This document shows positions 23,807 to 36,684 of a stretch of 64,000 nucleotides of DNA, in pieces; the first letter of the stretch is position 1, and every line of letters starts with the position of its first letter. This DNA comes from Citrus sinensis. Lineage: Eukaryota > Streptophyta > Magnoliopsida > Sapindales > Rutaceae. A program made the position numbers and the translations under genes. The stretch lies in assembly GCF_022201045.2 (NCBI RefSeq), contig NC_068559.1, forward strand, positions 22,823,501-22,887,500, in the 5' to 3' direction. The notes under the pieces are model-generated. The model was not told the origin of the DNA and did no database searches. It was given only the letters and a program-made list of their open reading frames with translations.

Positions 23807-26800
23807 ACTTGATGATAGACGTGTTACTTCACCTCAGGCTGATCTATCTGATGTCAGTATGAAGCTTCGGATCATCTTCAGCTGTGACTAGTATGTTTTT
23901 GGAGCTGCTATTATTGTGTACAGCTCAGTAATATGTGTCATCAATATTGACTGGAGGCACTATCTAGGTTATTTGCTGTATATTTAATCATCTATAGCGT
24001 GTTCTCTGCCCTCAATAGTCTTTGGCTACCATTTTTGTCTTGGCAATGGTAGGGGTTGTGTATTTTGTGAAACTACATTTTAACAACGGTACTGACAGCA
24101 TGCAACTGCAATTTGCTTATTTGCCATCTGGCTATATGGGCATCTAATCTTAATGGAAGTAATTTGTATCTACTTTAGCCAAACATATTATTCTGTCTTG
24201 GTAAAAAAAAATTATTTTTACTTATCAGTGATACTTATTGTCGTCTTTTACTAAATCTTATGAGATTTAGTAAATAAATGTTGTCTTCGCTTGAATGCTC
24301 CATTGTGGTTAAAAAGAAAAGGAAGCCATGGGTTCACCACAACTATTTCCGTAAGACACTCACATTTGACTGCTCCATTGGGTAAAAAATTTCTAAAACA
24401 AATGAATGAACAAATTCTTTTTATTGAAAATTTGTTGTGCCGCTAGTCTTCAGTCATAATATTTTGACCATTTCTTTGGGGCAAACGAGATAATTAGATG
24501 CCTGCAAAGGCCATGTGAATCTGAAATTGAAGTGGACATGAAACCGCTTCTGCCTCGGTCATCATTTCTAGTAATTAATTAATCAACAATCAACATTTCC
24601 TCTATATATGTTTATATTGCATTATTTTTCTTCCAATTGTGAACTGGTCTTTAATGATTCTAGCAAAAATTAAAACATATAAGCATCATATACGGGGCTT
24701 TATTGAATTTGAGCTCTTTCAATAATACTTTTATGGAAACTTTTAATTTACATATTATGTTAATATCTATAGACCAAAAATCTGAAGAAAATTTTGTGGT
24801 CAACATGATGATGAGTGCTGCAACTGAAAAGCTAAGTGGGATACTATGATGTTGACTATGAGATTGAGGACAAACCCTAGCTGGGGGGACCAATTAACCT
24901 TACCAATATTATCACACACCTAGCTATGCTTATTCCTTGTATTTATAGAATACTTAACATGTGCTTACTGGCTTTCCCACTGCAATAGAGAAAAAAGAGG
25001 GAGAGAGAAAAGAAAAAACCTAACGTTATTGATGATTACGCTAAAATCTTCTTTTTGTTGAGAAATTCATCTAAAGGTAAGGTTCCAAAAGACGCCGAAT
25101 TACAGCATTTATTTAGGTTCTGTCGCTTTGGAGTTTTTACACGTTACTTGGCGTTGGTGGATTTTTATTTTTTTGATCATTTTAAAATTTGATCTAAATC
25201 AAAGCAATTTTAATTGGACTTAGACAGTAACACATGTCTAATGGATTAATATATCTGGAGTTGATAATTTATTTGGCAAATTAATGCCAGAAATAGTGAT
25301 CAGTATATGAATGTGTGTACCTATATATAATGTTATGATGATGTTGTATGAACCAGGCACATCCTGAATCCTGATGATACCTTAATCGGTTTTGATAATT
25401 CAAACTAATGACTTCCATTAGCGGTACTTGGTTGACTCTTTTCAAAAATTTTATTAGAGAAGAACCGACCAGATAACACAACAGATTGGGACTTGGGAGT
25501 ACTCAAAATAGATGTTCATCTTATATGTGATCAGATTAACACAAATTGTTATTTTTGTACCTTCTCACTGCGATGAGTAAGAATGAAATTGCCAAATCCC
25601 AATAGAACAAAATATGTCTATGAGAGTATGACAAAGCCTACAATAATTCCGTCATATGATTTCATGTCAAATTAAATGAAAATCTCTATCAACTCATACT
25701 ATAAAGTAATAGTCTCTAGTTTCAAAAAGACAAAACCACAATCAAAGGAGTTTAAAGTTATAGTTTTAAGAAAGAGTGTTAGTCAAAAGTGAAGGACGTG
25801 TATTTAGGATTTTCAAGGAACCTATATATGTAGAGGTAAAATGGAGTTGGTGAAGATATGGGTATCAGAGATTAACCTCAATGTTTAAAAGCAATTAAAT
25901 TGCTTAAGGAATTAGAATTATTTCTTTAGTTGCCAAGATGCTAGCTAAATGACTAAACCACGATTAAATTAAAAGCCTCAACTGATCAAGAGATATTGTT
26001 ACACTTTGTCGTTTCCCTTTAGGTCTCTATTTGAGTTATGGCAACACCATACTATTGTAACCATTGTTAAAATTTTCCGAAATTGGAAAAATTCACGTTG
26101 CTTGGCAGATCAAATGCAGAGGCCAGAGAGTGGTTAACAGTCACCAGCCAGCTACCTTTTGTCTTTGCTTTCGTAAGAGGAAATTAATTGATCAACTAGC
26201 TAGGGCACCCACCCTTTCTCATGAGAAATTACATCACTGCCATCATTGCATCAACTTAATGCATGCCGACTAGCTAGTGAGTGGTGATACATCATGATAT
26301 GGTTTAATGACCCATTGAAAGTGATGAAACAAAAACTCTGCTTCTTTCGCATGATTCAATTTATAGAATGAGAACCCAGTAATGCTATATATGCTTACAA
26401 AATGATATGGCGTAAGAAAGCGGGTGATCTAGGAAATAAATTTTACATAGTGACAAAATGCAAAAATGTAAAACTTCATGGGTTCATGAGTTATATAGTT
26501 ATTTTAATAAATTTAATGAGGGCTAAATAAATAATAGTAAAATCATCTATATGAGTTATGTTTTTTTTTTTAAATTAAAGAGTGACCTTTTATGATTTTT
26601 AAAGTTAAAGTTTAAACTTTTATGGGTTTATGATTTTATGGAGCTATTTTTATGAATTTAATAGAAGTTATTTTGATAGATTTAACGGGGATAATAAGTC
26701 ATTCAAATAATTTTTTTCTTTAATTTTTCTAAAATTATTTTCTTTAACTAGGGATTGAGACCCTCATTGGTCATGAGGTGGAGCCGCCTTTGGCGTGAGA

Positions 26801-27270
26801 TAAAATTCTTTGTGTCTAATCAGATAAATTAGGAAACATTTAAAATTTCGAGTGTAATATTGCTATTTATGGAACCATAGGGCTTTGTTTGGATGACATT
26901 TGGTAATATTGTTTTCATACACTGTATCACAAGACACATATAAATTCTAGAATATTTCAAATGTATTACTATCAATTGATGCATGCATGATATGTGTAGT
27001 TGAATTTAATACAACCATCACTTGTATGATAGTTTTTCAAAATAAATGCACACATGTCATGATATTTTTACTTATTGTATGACTGACATGGTACCTTAGA
27101 TATATTATAGAGTTTCTCGAAGACACGGTATACAATTGTATGCTAAAAGACTTGAGCTGGTGCGCGCAATCGCGTACCTTACGGTCTGAGTCTACACACA
27201 TAGTGAGCTCCCATTACGCGATTGGTGAATCTTACATACGCTAGTGATGAGTCATGTATATAATAGAGAT
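23807..27270. other. Intergenic region with JmjC 3' UTR at its left
   Basis: The first few hundred bases are probably the 3' UTR of the JmjC gene. The rest is AT-rich with low-complexity tracts and degenerate repeats (for example 26440-26720, variants of TTTATGGGTT and AATTTAATG). I see no convincing open frame, RNA gene or element ends. Confidence 0.55.
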
Positions 27271-27636
27271 ATAATGCATGCATGCATGCATGAGGTTCAT
27301 TTTGGTAGTTTTTCTGAAATAGATGGGCGATAAAGAAAGCCAATAGTCGCCCTGCACACACTACATATATAGTAAAATCAGCTCCTCATAAACGCTTACT
27401 ACAAACTGATCCAGTCATTCCAACTTTACAAGCAAAGCAAGAGAAAGCGAACAAGAAAAGATCAGGTAAAAAATGGAGCCTTCTCTCTTACTAACACTTT
27501 TCTTTTTCTTTTCTGAACTTCATGTATATAGAAATTTTTTCTTTTAAAAGCTTTTTTGTTTTAGCATTAATTTGAATCCAATTTCATATAACTATATATG
27601 ATCATGTTCTTATATATGAGTGATCATAAAAGAATA
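27271..27636 (+). promoter_or_regulatory. Promoter and 5' leader of the B-sister MADS gene, with an RY-repeat cluster
   Basis: An uninterrupted run of overlapping RY elements (ATGCATGCATGCATGCATG, 27274-27292) lies about 350 bp before the start codon. A TATA-like ACATATATAG occurs at about 27363. A leader intron is plausible from a donor near 27465 (CAG/GTAAAA) to an acceptor near 27563 (TTTTAG). RY motifs bind B3-domain seed regulators, which would suit a seed-coat gene; binding here is inference. Confidence 0.5.
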
Positions 27637-29419
27637 ATGGGACGTGGGAAGATAGCGATCAAGAGGATTGAGAACCCGACGACGAGGCAAGTAACCTTCT
27701 CTAAACGGAGAGCTGGGCTTTTGAAGAAGACTCATGAACTCTCAGTGCTCTGTGATGCTCAAATTGGCCTCATCATCTTCTCAAGTACCGGAAAATTGTG
27801 CCAGTACTGCACTGAGCCTTTCAGGTTAATTTGTTTACAGCAACCCCATTTCACCACTTTTATCTTTTTCAATATATCTTGTTTGTGTCTAGGGCTTTTG
27901 CTTACAGAAGTGTTAAGCCTATGTTTTTTTATTTTCTTTTTTTATTTGTTCATATGACATGCATGATCTCTCCTTATTCTGTCTCTCTCTTTCCCTTTCA
28001 CTCTGATTTCTCTGCAATTCTTGTTGACTAAATTGAGAGTTTTGACCAGTTCTTTTCATTCCTCTGACAATTTTAGGGTTTCTTTCATGTTGTATATTCA
28101 CGTATCTTGCCTGAAGCAGACAGTAAAAAATCTTAATTCATGTTTAATTATTACTATCTGTAGCACTCACATGATTTGAGTTTTACTTCTGAGTTCTAAG
28201 GGTCCATACTAATGATTAGAGAAAATTCATGAGATGGAGAAATGAAAGATATTAATATTAGCCGGGTTTCTTTACATGAAAGACATTTTATGACTCTATT
28301 TTCTTTTCTTCTCTTAAATCAAGTTGTTTAATTAGCATCATAATAATCATATAACTGTTTCAATTACCACAGAATGGAGCAAATCATTGAGAGGCGCCTC
28401 AAAGTTACTGGGACCCGCATCCCTGAGCATGATAGCCGGGTATAGAACTAGATAATAATTAATAATACTAATAATTTACATATATATGTTATTATCAATA
28501 ATAGTAAACCCCTAATTGTAATATATATAGATTTAAAAGAAGATCGATTAATTTGATTGTATTGGTGTGCCTTAATATTATCATCATCATCACTTTAATG
28601 ATAGGAACAAATATTCAATGAGTTGGCGGTTCTGAGAAAAGAAACCCGCCGCCTTCAGCTAAGTATGCGACGCTACACTGGTGAGGACTTGGGTTCTATA
28701 CCTTATGATGATCTCGATCAACTTGAACATGAGCTTGAAAGCTCTGTTAACAAGGTCCGAGATCGCAAGGTAATTAATATTGATCAATTCTTGCTTGCTC
28801 ATTGCTTAATGCTAGTTATATAACTTGAAATATTTTTACTGTCATATCAAACTATTTGCCTTTTCTTGAGTTTCTTATTTCCTTTGACTGGCAATGCATA
28901 TTAAAGAATGAGCTTCTTCAACAACAGCTGGATAATCTTCGTAGGAAGGTAATAAAATAATAATATTGCACTTTCACTTTTCAACACAATAAAATTTAGT
29001 TCCGTTTTAAAATTCTCTTTCAATTCCCCTTGATAATTAGGAGCGAATGCTGGAGGAAGAGAACAGCAACATGTACCGTTGGGTAAATAGCTGGCTATAT
29101 TCAAGATGTTACATTAAAAACTAATTAATAATGTCTGCAAAAAAATGAGTCTATTCTGTTAAATTGCTTTTGGCTTATATATATATATATATATATATAG
29201 ATTCAGGAACATAGGGCAGCATTGGAGTACCAGCAAGCAGCAATGGAAGCAAAGCCAGCTGAGGAGCATCATCATCAAGTCTTGGATCATTTTCCGTTCT
29301 TGGGAGATCAACAACCCAGTAGTGTGCTTCAGCTTGCAACCAACAGTATCCCTCATCAAATTCACCCTTATCACCATCTTCAGCTTGCTCAGCCCAACCT
29401 TCAGGATCCCAATGTCTAG
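27637..29419 (+). CDS. TT16: B-sister MADS-box transcription factor, TT16/ABS-like
   Basis: Six exons: 27637-27824, 28373-28439, 28605-28769, 28907-28948, 29041-29082, 29201-29419; total 723 nt, 240 aa. Residues 1-60 are a type II MADS domain beginning [14 protein letters not shown] short I region and a K domain follow (about 85-170, [20 protein letters not shown]...), with a C terminus rich in His, Gln and Pro. The 42-nt exons are typical of MIKC genes. The sequence, with [16 protein letters not shown] and the [17 protein letters not shown] block, matches the B-sister clade (TT16/ABS in Arabidopsis, FBP24 in petunia), which controls ovule integument, endothelium and seed-coat tannin identity. 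An in-frame ATG at 27598 would add 13 residues; I chose 27637 because MADS proteins of this clade start at MGRGK. A TA microsatellite directly precedes the last exon's acceptor. Confidence 0.93.
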
Positions 29420-29897
29420 TATCAGCTTAAGGTATCACATCATTTATCAAAATGGACACAGTTTCATTCTTCCATTTTTAGTTTTCGTTCATCACACTGT
29501 TGATTGGCTTTGTAGTTTTTGGCAACTAACATGGGTTTACAATTTCTGTTCAGAAGGATGTCCAAAAGAGGTTGTGAAAGAGTAGATGATATAATCATTA
29601 TGAAGATGAAGACTCATAATTATCTCCTGGTTATTAATTACCTTATATAGTTTGCAGTAATTAAATTATTAATTTATGTTGTAGAAGCTACGAATGATCT
29701 GCTCGCTATGTGTGTTCCTCATATTTATAACTCTTGTGTATATGTATTGAGATTTGTGACTTCAAACAAATGTACTGTGGTATGTTTTAGACATGAAAAA
29801 GTATTTGAATTTCTGCAGTTAACTATATAATTACTTCCAGCTAGTGTTATCTCTTCATAACCCGTGATATCGGCAAAGAAGAGGCTTAACCTGGAAC
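29420..29897. other. Gap between two converging genes
   Basis: This 478-bp segment should hold the 3' UTRs of the B-sister MADS gene (+) and of the PPR gene (-). No other feature is seen. Confidence 0.6.
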
Positions 29898-31511
29898 TCA
29901 AAGACCTTTCATATCGTAGAAACAAGGTTCTTGATTTTCATGATCGACATCAAGTTTCATTTGACTTGCTATAAAATTTAGCATGGCGTAAATATTTTTG
30001 GAATCAGGATGAGTTTCATCATGGGCTATAAATCTATGGAGGTTTCCAGACATCTCTACAAAGCTCCAGCCAGGATACTTCTTCACTCCTCTCGTCTCCA
30101 TGGCTTCTCTAGTTGTTCTTGCTTCATCCCAGCGTTTGAATATTGCATAAACATTCGATAACCCGACGTACCTACCATCATGATCTGGCTGTAACTCGAC
30201 AAGTTTCTTTCCGACTATTTCTGCAAGATCTAATTTACCATGGTTCATACACCCAGTAAGCAGAGAACCCAACATTGAAGCTGTTGGCTCCAATGGCATT
30301 TGACATATGAATTCATATGCCTCCGTTACTTGGCCTGCACGCGATAGAGCATCAACCATGCAAGCATAATGCTCACTCTTAGGTACCATGCCACGTTTGC
30401 CGAGACTCTTGAAGAAATACCAAGCTTCCATTACCAAGCCTCCATGGGCACAAGCACTCAACAAGCCCAAGAACGTGATCTCATCCGGCGTTATTCCAAC
30501 AATTTGCATTTCCGTAAACAATTCAAGCGACTCTTTAACAAATCCATGCATTGCAAGCCCTCCAATCATGGCATTCCATATCAAAACATCGCTCTGATGC
30601 TTTTCAACCCCATGAAACACAATCAAAGCCTCCTTAATCGCCCCACACTTGGCATACATGTCAATAAGAGAAGTTTGCAAAGGCAAAGTCAACGACAGGC
30701 CCTTATCAATCATGTACCGAAGCATCATCCTCCCTTGATCAAGTGCACCTAAATGAGCACAAGCACACAACACACTCACCAGAGTCACCTCATTGGCCTT
30801 CGAGCCAACATCTCTCATTTCCTCAAAGATCACCAGAGCCTCTTTATAATCCCCACACTTAACATACCCATCAATCAGAGCACTCCATGACACAACATTC
30901 CTCTCTGGCATCAACTCAAACACTTGTCTTGCCATATTCATTTCCCCACACTTAGCATACCCATCCAACATGGAATTCCAAGAAACCGACATCTTCGTAG
31001 GCATTCCATCAAACACCTCGCGCGCATGCACTATATCGCCGCAGGAGCCATACATATGTATCAACGAATTCGAGATAAACAAATCAGACTCGTACCCAGT
31101 TTTTGCAATTTGGGCGTGAACTGCCACAGCAAGCTCTCGCTTCGCAAGGCGCCCAGACGCCTTTGCAAGAAATGGGTATGTTAAATGGTCGGGCGAGACC
31201 CCAGCTCGCAACATTTTGACAAACAGAGAGATTGACTTGTTAGGGTTCTTGCTCTTCGAGTAACCTCTTATGACAGTGTTCCAGTAAAAGATTCTTGGGT
31301 TTGATAAGTGCGACAAGACTTTGCACGAGTAATCAATGTTACCCAAATACGATAATGCAGAAAAGGAAAGCATTCTTGACACAAACGGGTCATCTTCAGA
31401 GAGACCAAGAGTGATTAACAGAGCCTGAATTTGTTTTAGCGAATGCATAGATTTGCATTTATCGAGGAGGCTGATAAGAACTTGGCTTATTTTGACATTT
31501 TTACATAACAT
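29898..31511 (-). CDS. Pentatricopeptide repeat protein, PLS class, E subgroup (At5g08305-like)
   Basis: A single 537-codon exon with ATG at 31511. PLS-type repeats run through most of the protein (for example ISNSLIHMYGSCGDIVHAREVFDGMP, VSWNSMLDGYAKCGEMNMARQVFELMPERN, VSWSALIDGYVKCGDYKEAL). They end in an E-type tail (YVGLSNVYAIFKRWDEARTTREAMETRGVKKYPGWS, then HRFIAHDETHPDS). There is no DYW domain. Proteins of this kind bind specific organelle transcripts, usually for C-to-U editing, and work with a separate deaminase. The N terminus (LLDKCKSMHSLKQIQALLITLGL) is the usual start of PLS proteins. Absence of introns fits the family. The resemblance to Arabidopsis At5g08305 is from memory; the organelle target is unknown. 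Confidence 0.92.
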   Translation of the reverse strand: MLCKNVKISQVLISLLDKCKSMHSLKQIQALLITLGLSEDDPFVSRMLSFSALSYLGNIDYSCKVLSHLSNPRIFYWNTVIRGYSKSKNPNKSISLFVKMLRAGVSPDHLTYPFLAKASGRLAKRELAVAVHAQIAKTGYESDLFISNSLIHMYGSCGDIVHAREVFDGMPTKMSVSWNSMLDGYAKCGEMNMARQVFELMPERNVVSWSALIDGYVKCGDYKEALVIFEEMRDVGSKANEVTLVSVLCACAHLGALDQGRMMLRYMIDKGLSLTLPLQTSLIDMYAKCGAIKEALIVFHGVEKHQSDVLIWNAMIGGLAMHGFVKESLELFTEMQIVGITPDEITFLGLLSACAHGGLVMEAWYFFKSLGKRGMVPKSEHYACMVDALSRAGQVTEAYEFICQMPLEPTASMLGSLLTGCMNHGKLDLAEIVGKKLVELQPDHDGRYVGLSNVYAIFKRWDEARTTREAMETRGVKKYPGWSFVEMSGNLHRFIAHDETHPDSKNIYAMLNFIASQMKLDVDHENQEPCFYDMKGL

Positions 31512-32078
31512 TGTTTTTTGAGAGCTTAGATAGACTTTTTACGTAACATTGTCTTATTGAGATTCGGTTCAGTCAGTTATTTCTGTATAAGAACGGAGAC
31601 GGCTATAAATTCTCTTTCATCTAAATAGTATTGACTGATCCGATTCCAAAATAATCATAGCTATTTTCTTCCAACCAAATATGGTGGTCATTTAGTTTGA
31701 AGAAATATGAGGAGAGGAGAGGAGAGGAGAGGAGAAGAGAGGAGGCGAGGAAAAAAAAAATAAAGGAGAAAAATGAATTCCTTATTCATCCAAAAATCAA
31801 ATTAATTTTCTTTTTCACTCATTTTTCCTCTCCTTTTCTTTCTATTCTTCTCCTCTCCTACCATTTCTTCCGACCAAAAAATGGACTTAGGATAAATTAA
31901 ATTCCAAAGGTGGGCGTGAAATATTTCATTTAAAGAATTGTATACAAGCAGGTGTCTTTTTTTCCTTAGTCTACATAGGATTAAAGAAGCACCGCAATTA
32001 TATCATTCAGTATCAGTATAAGCAGTGCAGGACTTTTTTCTTTCTTTGTCTAACAGAGAAGGAGACTTCATCGATATG
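31512..32078. other. Gap with GA-rich inverted repeat
   Basis: This lies between the PPR start and the RING-ligase stop. 31709-31750 is a GGAGA microsatellite, and 31825-31860 is a pyrimidine-rich counterpart (TTCTCCTCTCC). Flanking TTCTTCCAACCAAATATGG and TTCTTCCGACCAAAAAATGG-like sequences are in direct orientation, so the whole could be a degraded foldback element, but no target duplication is clear. The 3' UTR of the ligase also falls here. Confidence 0.45.
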
Positions 32079-35000
32079 CTAACTGTGCCCAGAAGTGGAG
32101 ACCTCGGCACTGCAAACAGGACAGACCTGCAACCAGTGACACAGCAGTGATCAACATTCTGATAAAATGGCAAGATATTGATCTAATCTGAAACAATGAA
32201 TCAAATCACAATATGGGAAGAGTGATTCCAATCATCAAGATACTGATTCTAGCTATTGGCAGATCCCAACAATCAGGTGACTAGAAGAATTTACTAAAAT
32301 ACCCCAGAAATTTCACCAAATAGAAAAACAAATTCTGAATCAAGCAAACTGGTTGGAGCAGAAGTAATTTCTTAACATGAAATAACCCCAAAATTAAAAA
32401 ATAAAAAATAAATCAGCACTTGCAGTAATTATCTATCATCTGGAAATAACATGCAGATTAAATAAAGGAACAAAACTTAATAAACCTGATAAAAACAGTA
32501 AAACAATGCTTCAATGCGTCATAGATTGCATCAACTTTATTTAATAGCAACTTTGCTGGTTGAGCTAAACATTCAAAGGTTTATATTACCCATCAATAAA
32601 GTGAAAGACTCAATGGTAAAAATGTAGTTCAAGATTTTCAATAAGATGATAAGTTTAACAAATTTCTTCATTAAGCTACTAAGATGCCTTTATAACAGTG
32701 AAACTTCAGAAGACCCCTACAGGCAAGACCATCATTTTACCTAAGGCAGTGCTTGATCTGGGTCAAACAAAAGACTGAGAAACCAGATTATTTATTGCAA
32801 TTATTACATAATAAGAAAATAACTGCAGTGTACTAATAGATGAAAGAAGCAGTTTCAATTTTGACCAGCCACTTCTTTAAACTAAATGCTGGAAAGATGA
32901 TAAAAAAGTCTCAAAAAATGAATTTCCATAGTTATAAACCACAACAGTTGCATCATATCCTTAACAAAAGCACATTTACTAAATTTATTCAAACATTTTG
33001 TGTTGGCCTTCCAGATTCCAACTATGGACCTATCTCAACAATTCAATTATCATCTATATTTCCTAAGTTCTTAATGAAATTTGCTAATTTTGACTGGTTT
33101 CATTAAGTAAAATAGCCAGTCACTTTTTACATATGTTATCAAAACTTAAAGTACATACCAAGTAAAAGTTGATGTAAAGAATGTGAGAAAGGACACAGAA
33201 CAACAGAATCAAGCAGGGACTATATCAAATAACTAGAAAGAAAACAAATGAAGTAAGAAAAACAAGTCTTGTTGGAAACAGGGAAAGATTAGTAAAATGT
33301 GGACTTGAGGTCCACGATCATGCTGCAAGCTAAACCATGATGCAAATCACTATACAATCTACAAACAAAAACGTAATATTCTCATGAAAAAATAAGGGTC
33401 CATTTCTTTAAGAAATTTACTCATTCAATAACCAGCACCCTACACAGAACATTTAACAAGAGGAAAACAAAATATAACAGATACATACCTTGTTTATTTT
33501 CAACCAATTGTTTATGCACTCAGAATGGTACGAGTGTTTGCAAGAAAGCACAGTCAAGGTCTCACCATCCTCATAGTCCAAACGACAAATAACACAGCTG
33601 AAGCCCAAGCAACTAATTCTAATAAGCATATGACAGCTAGTTAAACATGAGAATTAAGCAACCAATTCTAATGTACTCACGAATCATTGCTTCCATTTTG
33701 ACTGGTTCCTGCCTTGTAATTTACTGTAGGCAAAGTGGCAAGTGTATCAGCTGATAGACCTCTACTCTCACTTCCAACCACTTCACCCAATGCAAGCAAT
33801 TCCTGAAATAATTAAATTTTACCATGAAAAGGGAAATGAGAAAGAAGTTTCACTGAGAGCAGAAAGATAGAAAGCCAATGTAACCTCATATGAGAGCTCA
33901 TCCGGATCAACCTCCTCCCATGTATCCTGCAAATGCAAGAGCATTTTAGATGAACACATGGCCAGAATACTATAGTAATGAGAACAAGCAGAAAATTTTT
34001 AAACCTAGAGTAATCTGATGTAAACATCTTTTTATTATTATCATTTTGTTCACATGACAAAAAGACTATGAGTGGTTGTGGGGAGATTGAAGCTAAGACA
34101 AATATTCATGATCTCATCTGCTATGTCAGCGATAAATTCCCAGCCCCAAATATGAGTTTCAGATAATAAATATGAAACTTATTCCAGAAGTTCAATAATA
34201 ATAGAAAATAACATTAAATGGTGTCAATGGTCAATGGGAAAGATCAGGCATTGGTTACTAATCCTCTGATCATAGATTTCACATCATTGGCCGTTTTTTT
34301 TAACCTGATAACAAGACATACTGGAGTTGAAAAGTTTTAAGTATCTTCAACGAATTATACTGCTTCTAATTATGATATTCCAAATAAGCTTACAATTTAG
34401 CAACATAAGCATCTATCTGTTTCCTTTACAAATATCTTTCTTAATAAAATAAAGAAATTGTGGATCCATCCACATGAAGAAGCAACTAAACCAATTATTG
34501 CTCCTGATTTGAGCAACTAAGTGTTCACAATTGGGCAAGCAACTAATTCCAGTCACGAATTTTGTTAACAATATGTAGCATATTCCACATCTCACAGCTC
34601 ACTAAAAGGCCTCACTGCCGATAAAAAGAGAAAATTTAATATCATAAAACAATTTTCTATCTTAATGCAGGCACACAATTATCACAGTAAAAATCGATTA
34701 GGAAAGTAGAAGCTTCTTCAGAAGCAATAAAACCAAGCAACTCAGAACAATATACATGTTTGAACAGTGCTTTTTAATATGATGTCAAAAAATGAACCAT
34801 ATGCGTGAACTGACTATACAAGCAGCAGTCTCAACTAAGCCTTCCTTTCACCAAATTGCTGACATTGAGAAAAGCATGACACCTTGCAAAAGCCAACTAA
34901 ATATTCAGGCAGCTTAAATCTATTTGCTAAATCCAAAGAAGATATTGAGAAAAAGCTTAGCAAGGTAAAACATATGCCAATGGCAGAACTCAGCAAACGT

Positions 35001-36684
35001 TTGACAACTTGCTGCTACAAAACATGATAGGCCAACAAGAGAATGGCTTCAGTGTATATTCTAGATGTGACATTTCTAACCTCCCACTCAAAAAAATATT
35101 TGTAAGTAGCCCATGTCTGATTCTAAAGCATCTCCAACAGCTCTACCTGCCTTGGTTTCTAAAAATTTGATGAAGCTAAATTGGAACTTACCTCCCTCAC
35201 AGTTAATAAGAGATTTCGTCACAAGATAGCTCATTTCCTTGAGAAAAAAGAATAGAAGCTCATTTCCTTGAGAAAAAAGAATAGAAGCTCATTTCCTTGA
35301 GAAAAAAGAATAGAATTCTGCAATAGCATACAAAAGGTATACATAGAAGATAATTTTTGCTGGAAAGGAGAAAAGAAAATGGAAATAAACAATAGTGTTC
35401 AAGCCAATCTGTTGAGAAACCGATAAAGCACACTAATGAAGAGAATGGCTTGTTTGGAACACACAAACTTGAGCTATCCACTTCCTATGCGATTACTTTA
35501 TTAATCAATGGAATCCATGAATTACACCAATACACCCGCGGGGGGGGGTTGTTGGTGAATCAATGCACTAACATAAACTAAAAGGAAATATATATGTAAC
35601 CTGGCTGTTTAGATCACTATTGTCAAAGGTGACAATTCAATCATATAAAGTCTAACCTTGTGGCATATTGGCAAATGAAGAATACACATACGGACAGAGA
35701 GAGACAGTAACAAGCACATGCCAAGAAAAAAAAAGAAACATCAATAACAATAACAATCAACATCTACAGCACGCCATAAATTTCCACAAAGTATTCACTT
35801 AAGATTCTGAGCCAAGAAATTAATACCTGAGAGTGACCGCCATGATCCTCTGGGTCCTCAATTTCTCCTGCAAAGACGGACAGTAAGTAAACACTCAGAA
35901 AACTTATAATTGCAAAACTTTACAGAGAAATATACACTAAATCAGCACACTCACGGTCATGGATTTCAGCAAGAGCCAACAACCTAGCAGCCATGTCTCT
36001 TTCTTCAGCGTCCTGTAGAGCTCTTGCATAAGCCTCATCACTTGAAAACACATCCGAGTCATATTCAACACTAGGATTGTTGTCTTCTTCAACTTCTTCA
36101 TGAGCATGCACATCAAATGCATCCTCATCTTCATCATCATCGTCAATAACAAAATCAGAGCCATCACACTCATGGTTCTCATGATCACCAGCATCACTTT
36201 CATCCTCATCATCATCATCATCATCGTCATCACCATCACCACCAAAATCATCATCTTCATCATGCAAATAACTTCCAGCTTCCCAACTTCCATAGTCACT
36301 CCCCTCATTATTATTCATCCTCAGCATCATGTACGCTCTTTCCTACTCAACACACACAATCAATCAATCAAATACTAATCAGTAAGCAATTCTAGGGGCA
36401 AAAGAATAATTTAATAAAGAAAAATAAGTAAAGATTAAAGCTTTAACCTGTTCTTGGAGAGTACGGGCAAGAGCGAGGTCAGCATCGACCTGACTAAGAT
36501 TAGTGAACGGAGTCCTTGTTCTTGAATCCTGTCGCTGTCCGTGCTGCTGCTGCTCCAAATTAGTTTCTGTTTCTTCATCACTCAACTCATTGCTGTTGAT
36601 ATTATCATTGTTACTATTAGGGTTCTGTTCTTGTTCTTGCTCTCTTTCCTTATCGTCGTTGGTTGCTTTCCCTTTGCTATCCAT
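32079..36684 (-). CDS. BBR: RING-H2 E3 ubiquitin ligase, BIG BROTHER-related
   Basis: Seven exons read right to left: 36448-36684, 35955-36342, 35827-35867, 33885-33926, 33681-33802, 33489-33597, 32079-32126; total 987 nt, 328 aa. The N-terminal half is acidic and disordered, with Asp/Glu runs encoded by GAT-type triplets (36120-36260). Two short ALARTLQEQE / AYARALQDAEERDMAARLLAL helices resemble the BIG BROTHER family. The C-terminal RING-H2 reads C278-x2-C281-x14-C296-x-H298-x2-H301-x2-C304-x10-C315-x2-C318, with every ligand present. The protein would transfer ubiquitin from an E2 to substrates; BIG BROTHER limits organ size in Arabidopsis, but a growth role here is only inference. ATG at 36684 is the first in frame. 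The penultimate intron-side organisation has a 1.4-kb last intron and a 1.9-kb third intron. Confidence 0.92.
35229..35315. repeat. Exact 29-bp triplication in a RING-ligase intron
   Basis: Three identical head-to-tail copies of a 29-bp unit (starting GCTCATTTCCTTGAG) begin at 35229, 35258 and 35287. They lie in intron 3 of the BIG BROTHER-related gene. Complete identity points to a recent slippage or unequal-crossover event. Confidence 0.95.

Noticed and set aside
31697-31900. 67-codon + frame in the GGAGA tract
   Set aside because: Product of a microsatellite and AT-rich flank.
35937-36378. Met-rich and Ile-rich frames over the RING-ligase exon 2
   Set aside because: Shadow frames of the GAT-repeat acidic stretch of the real exon.
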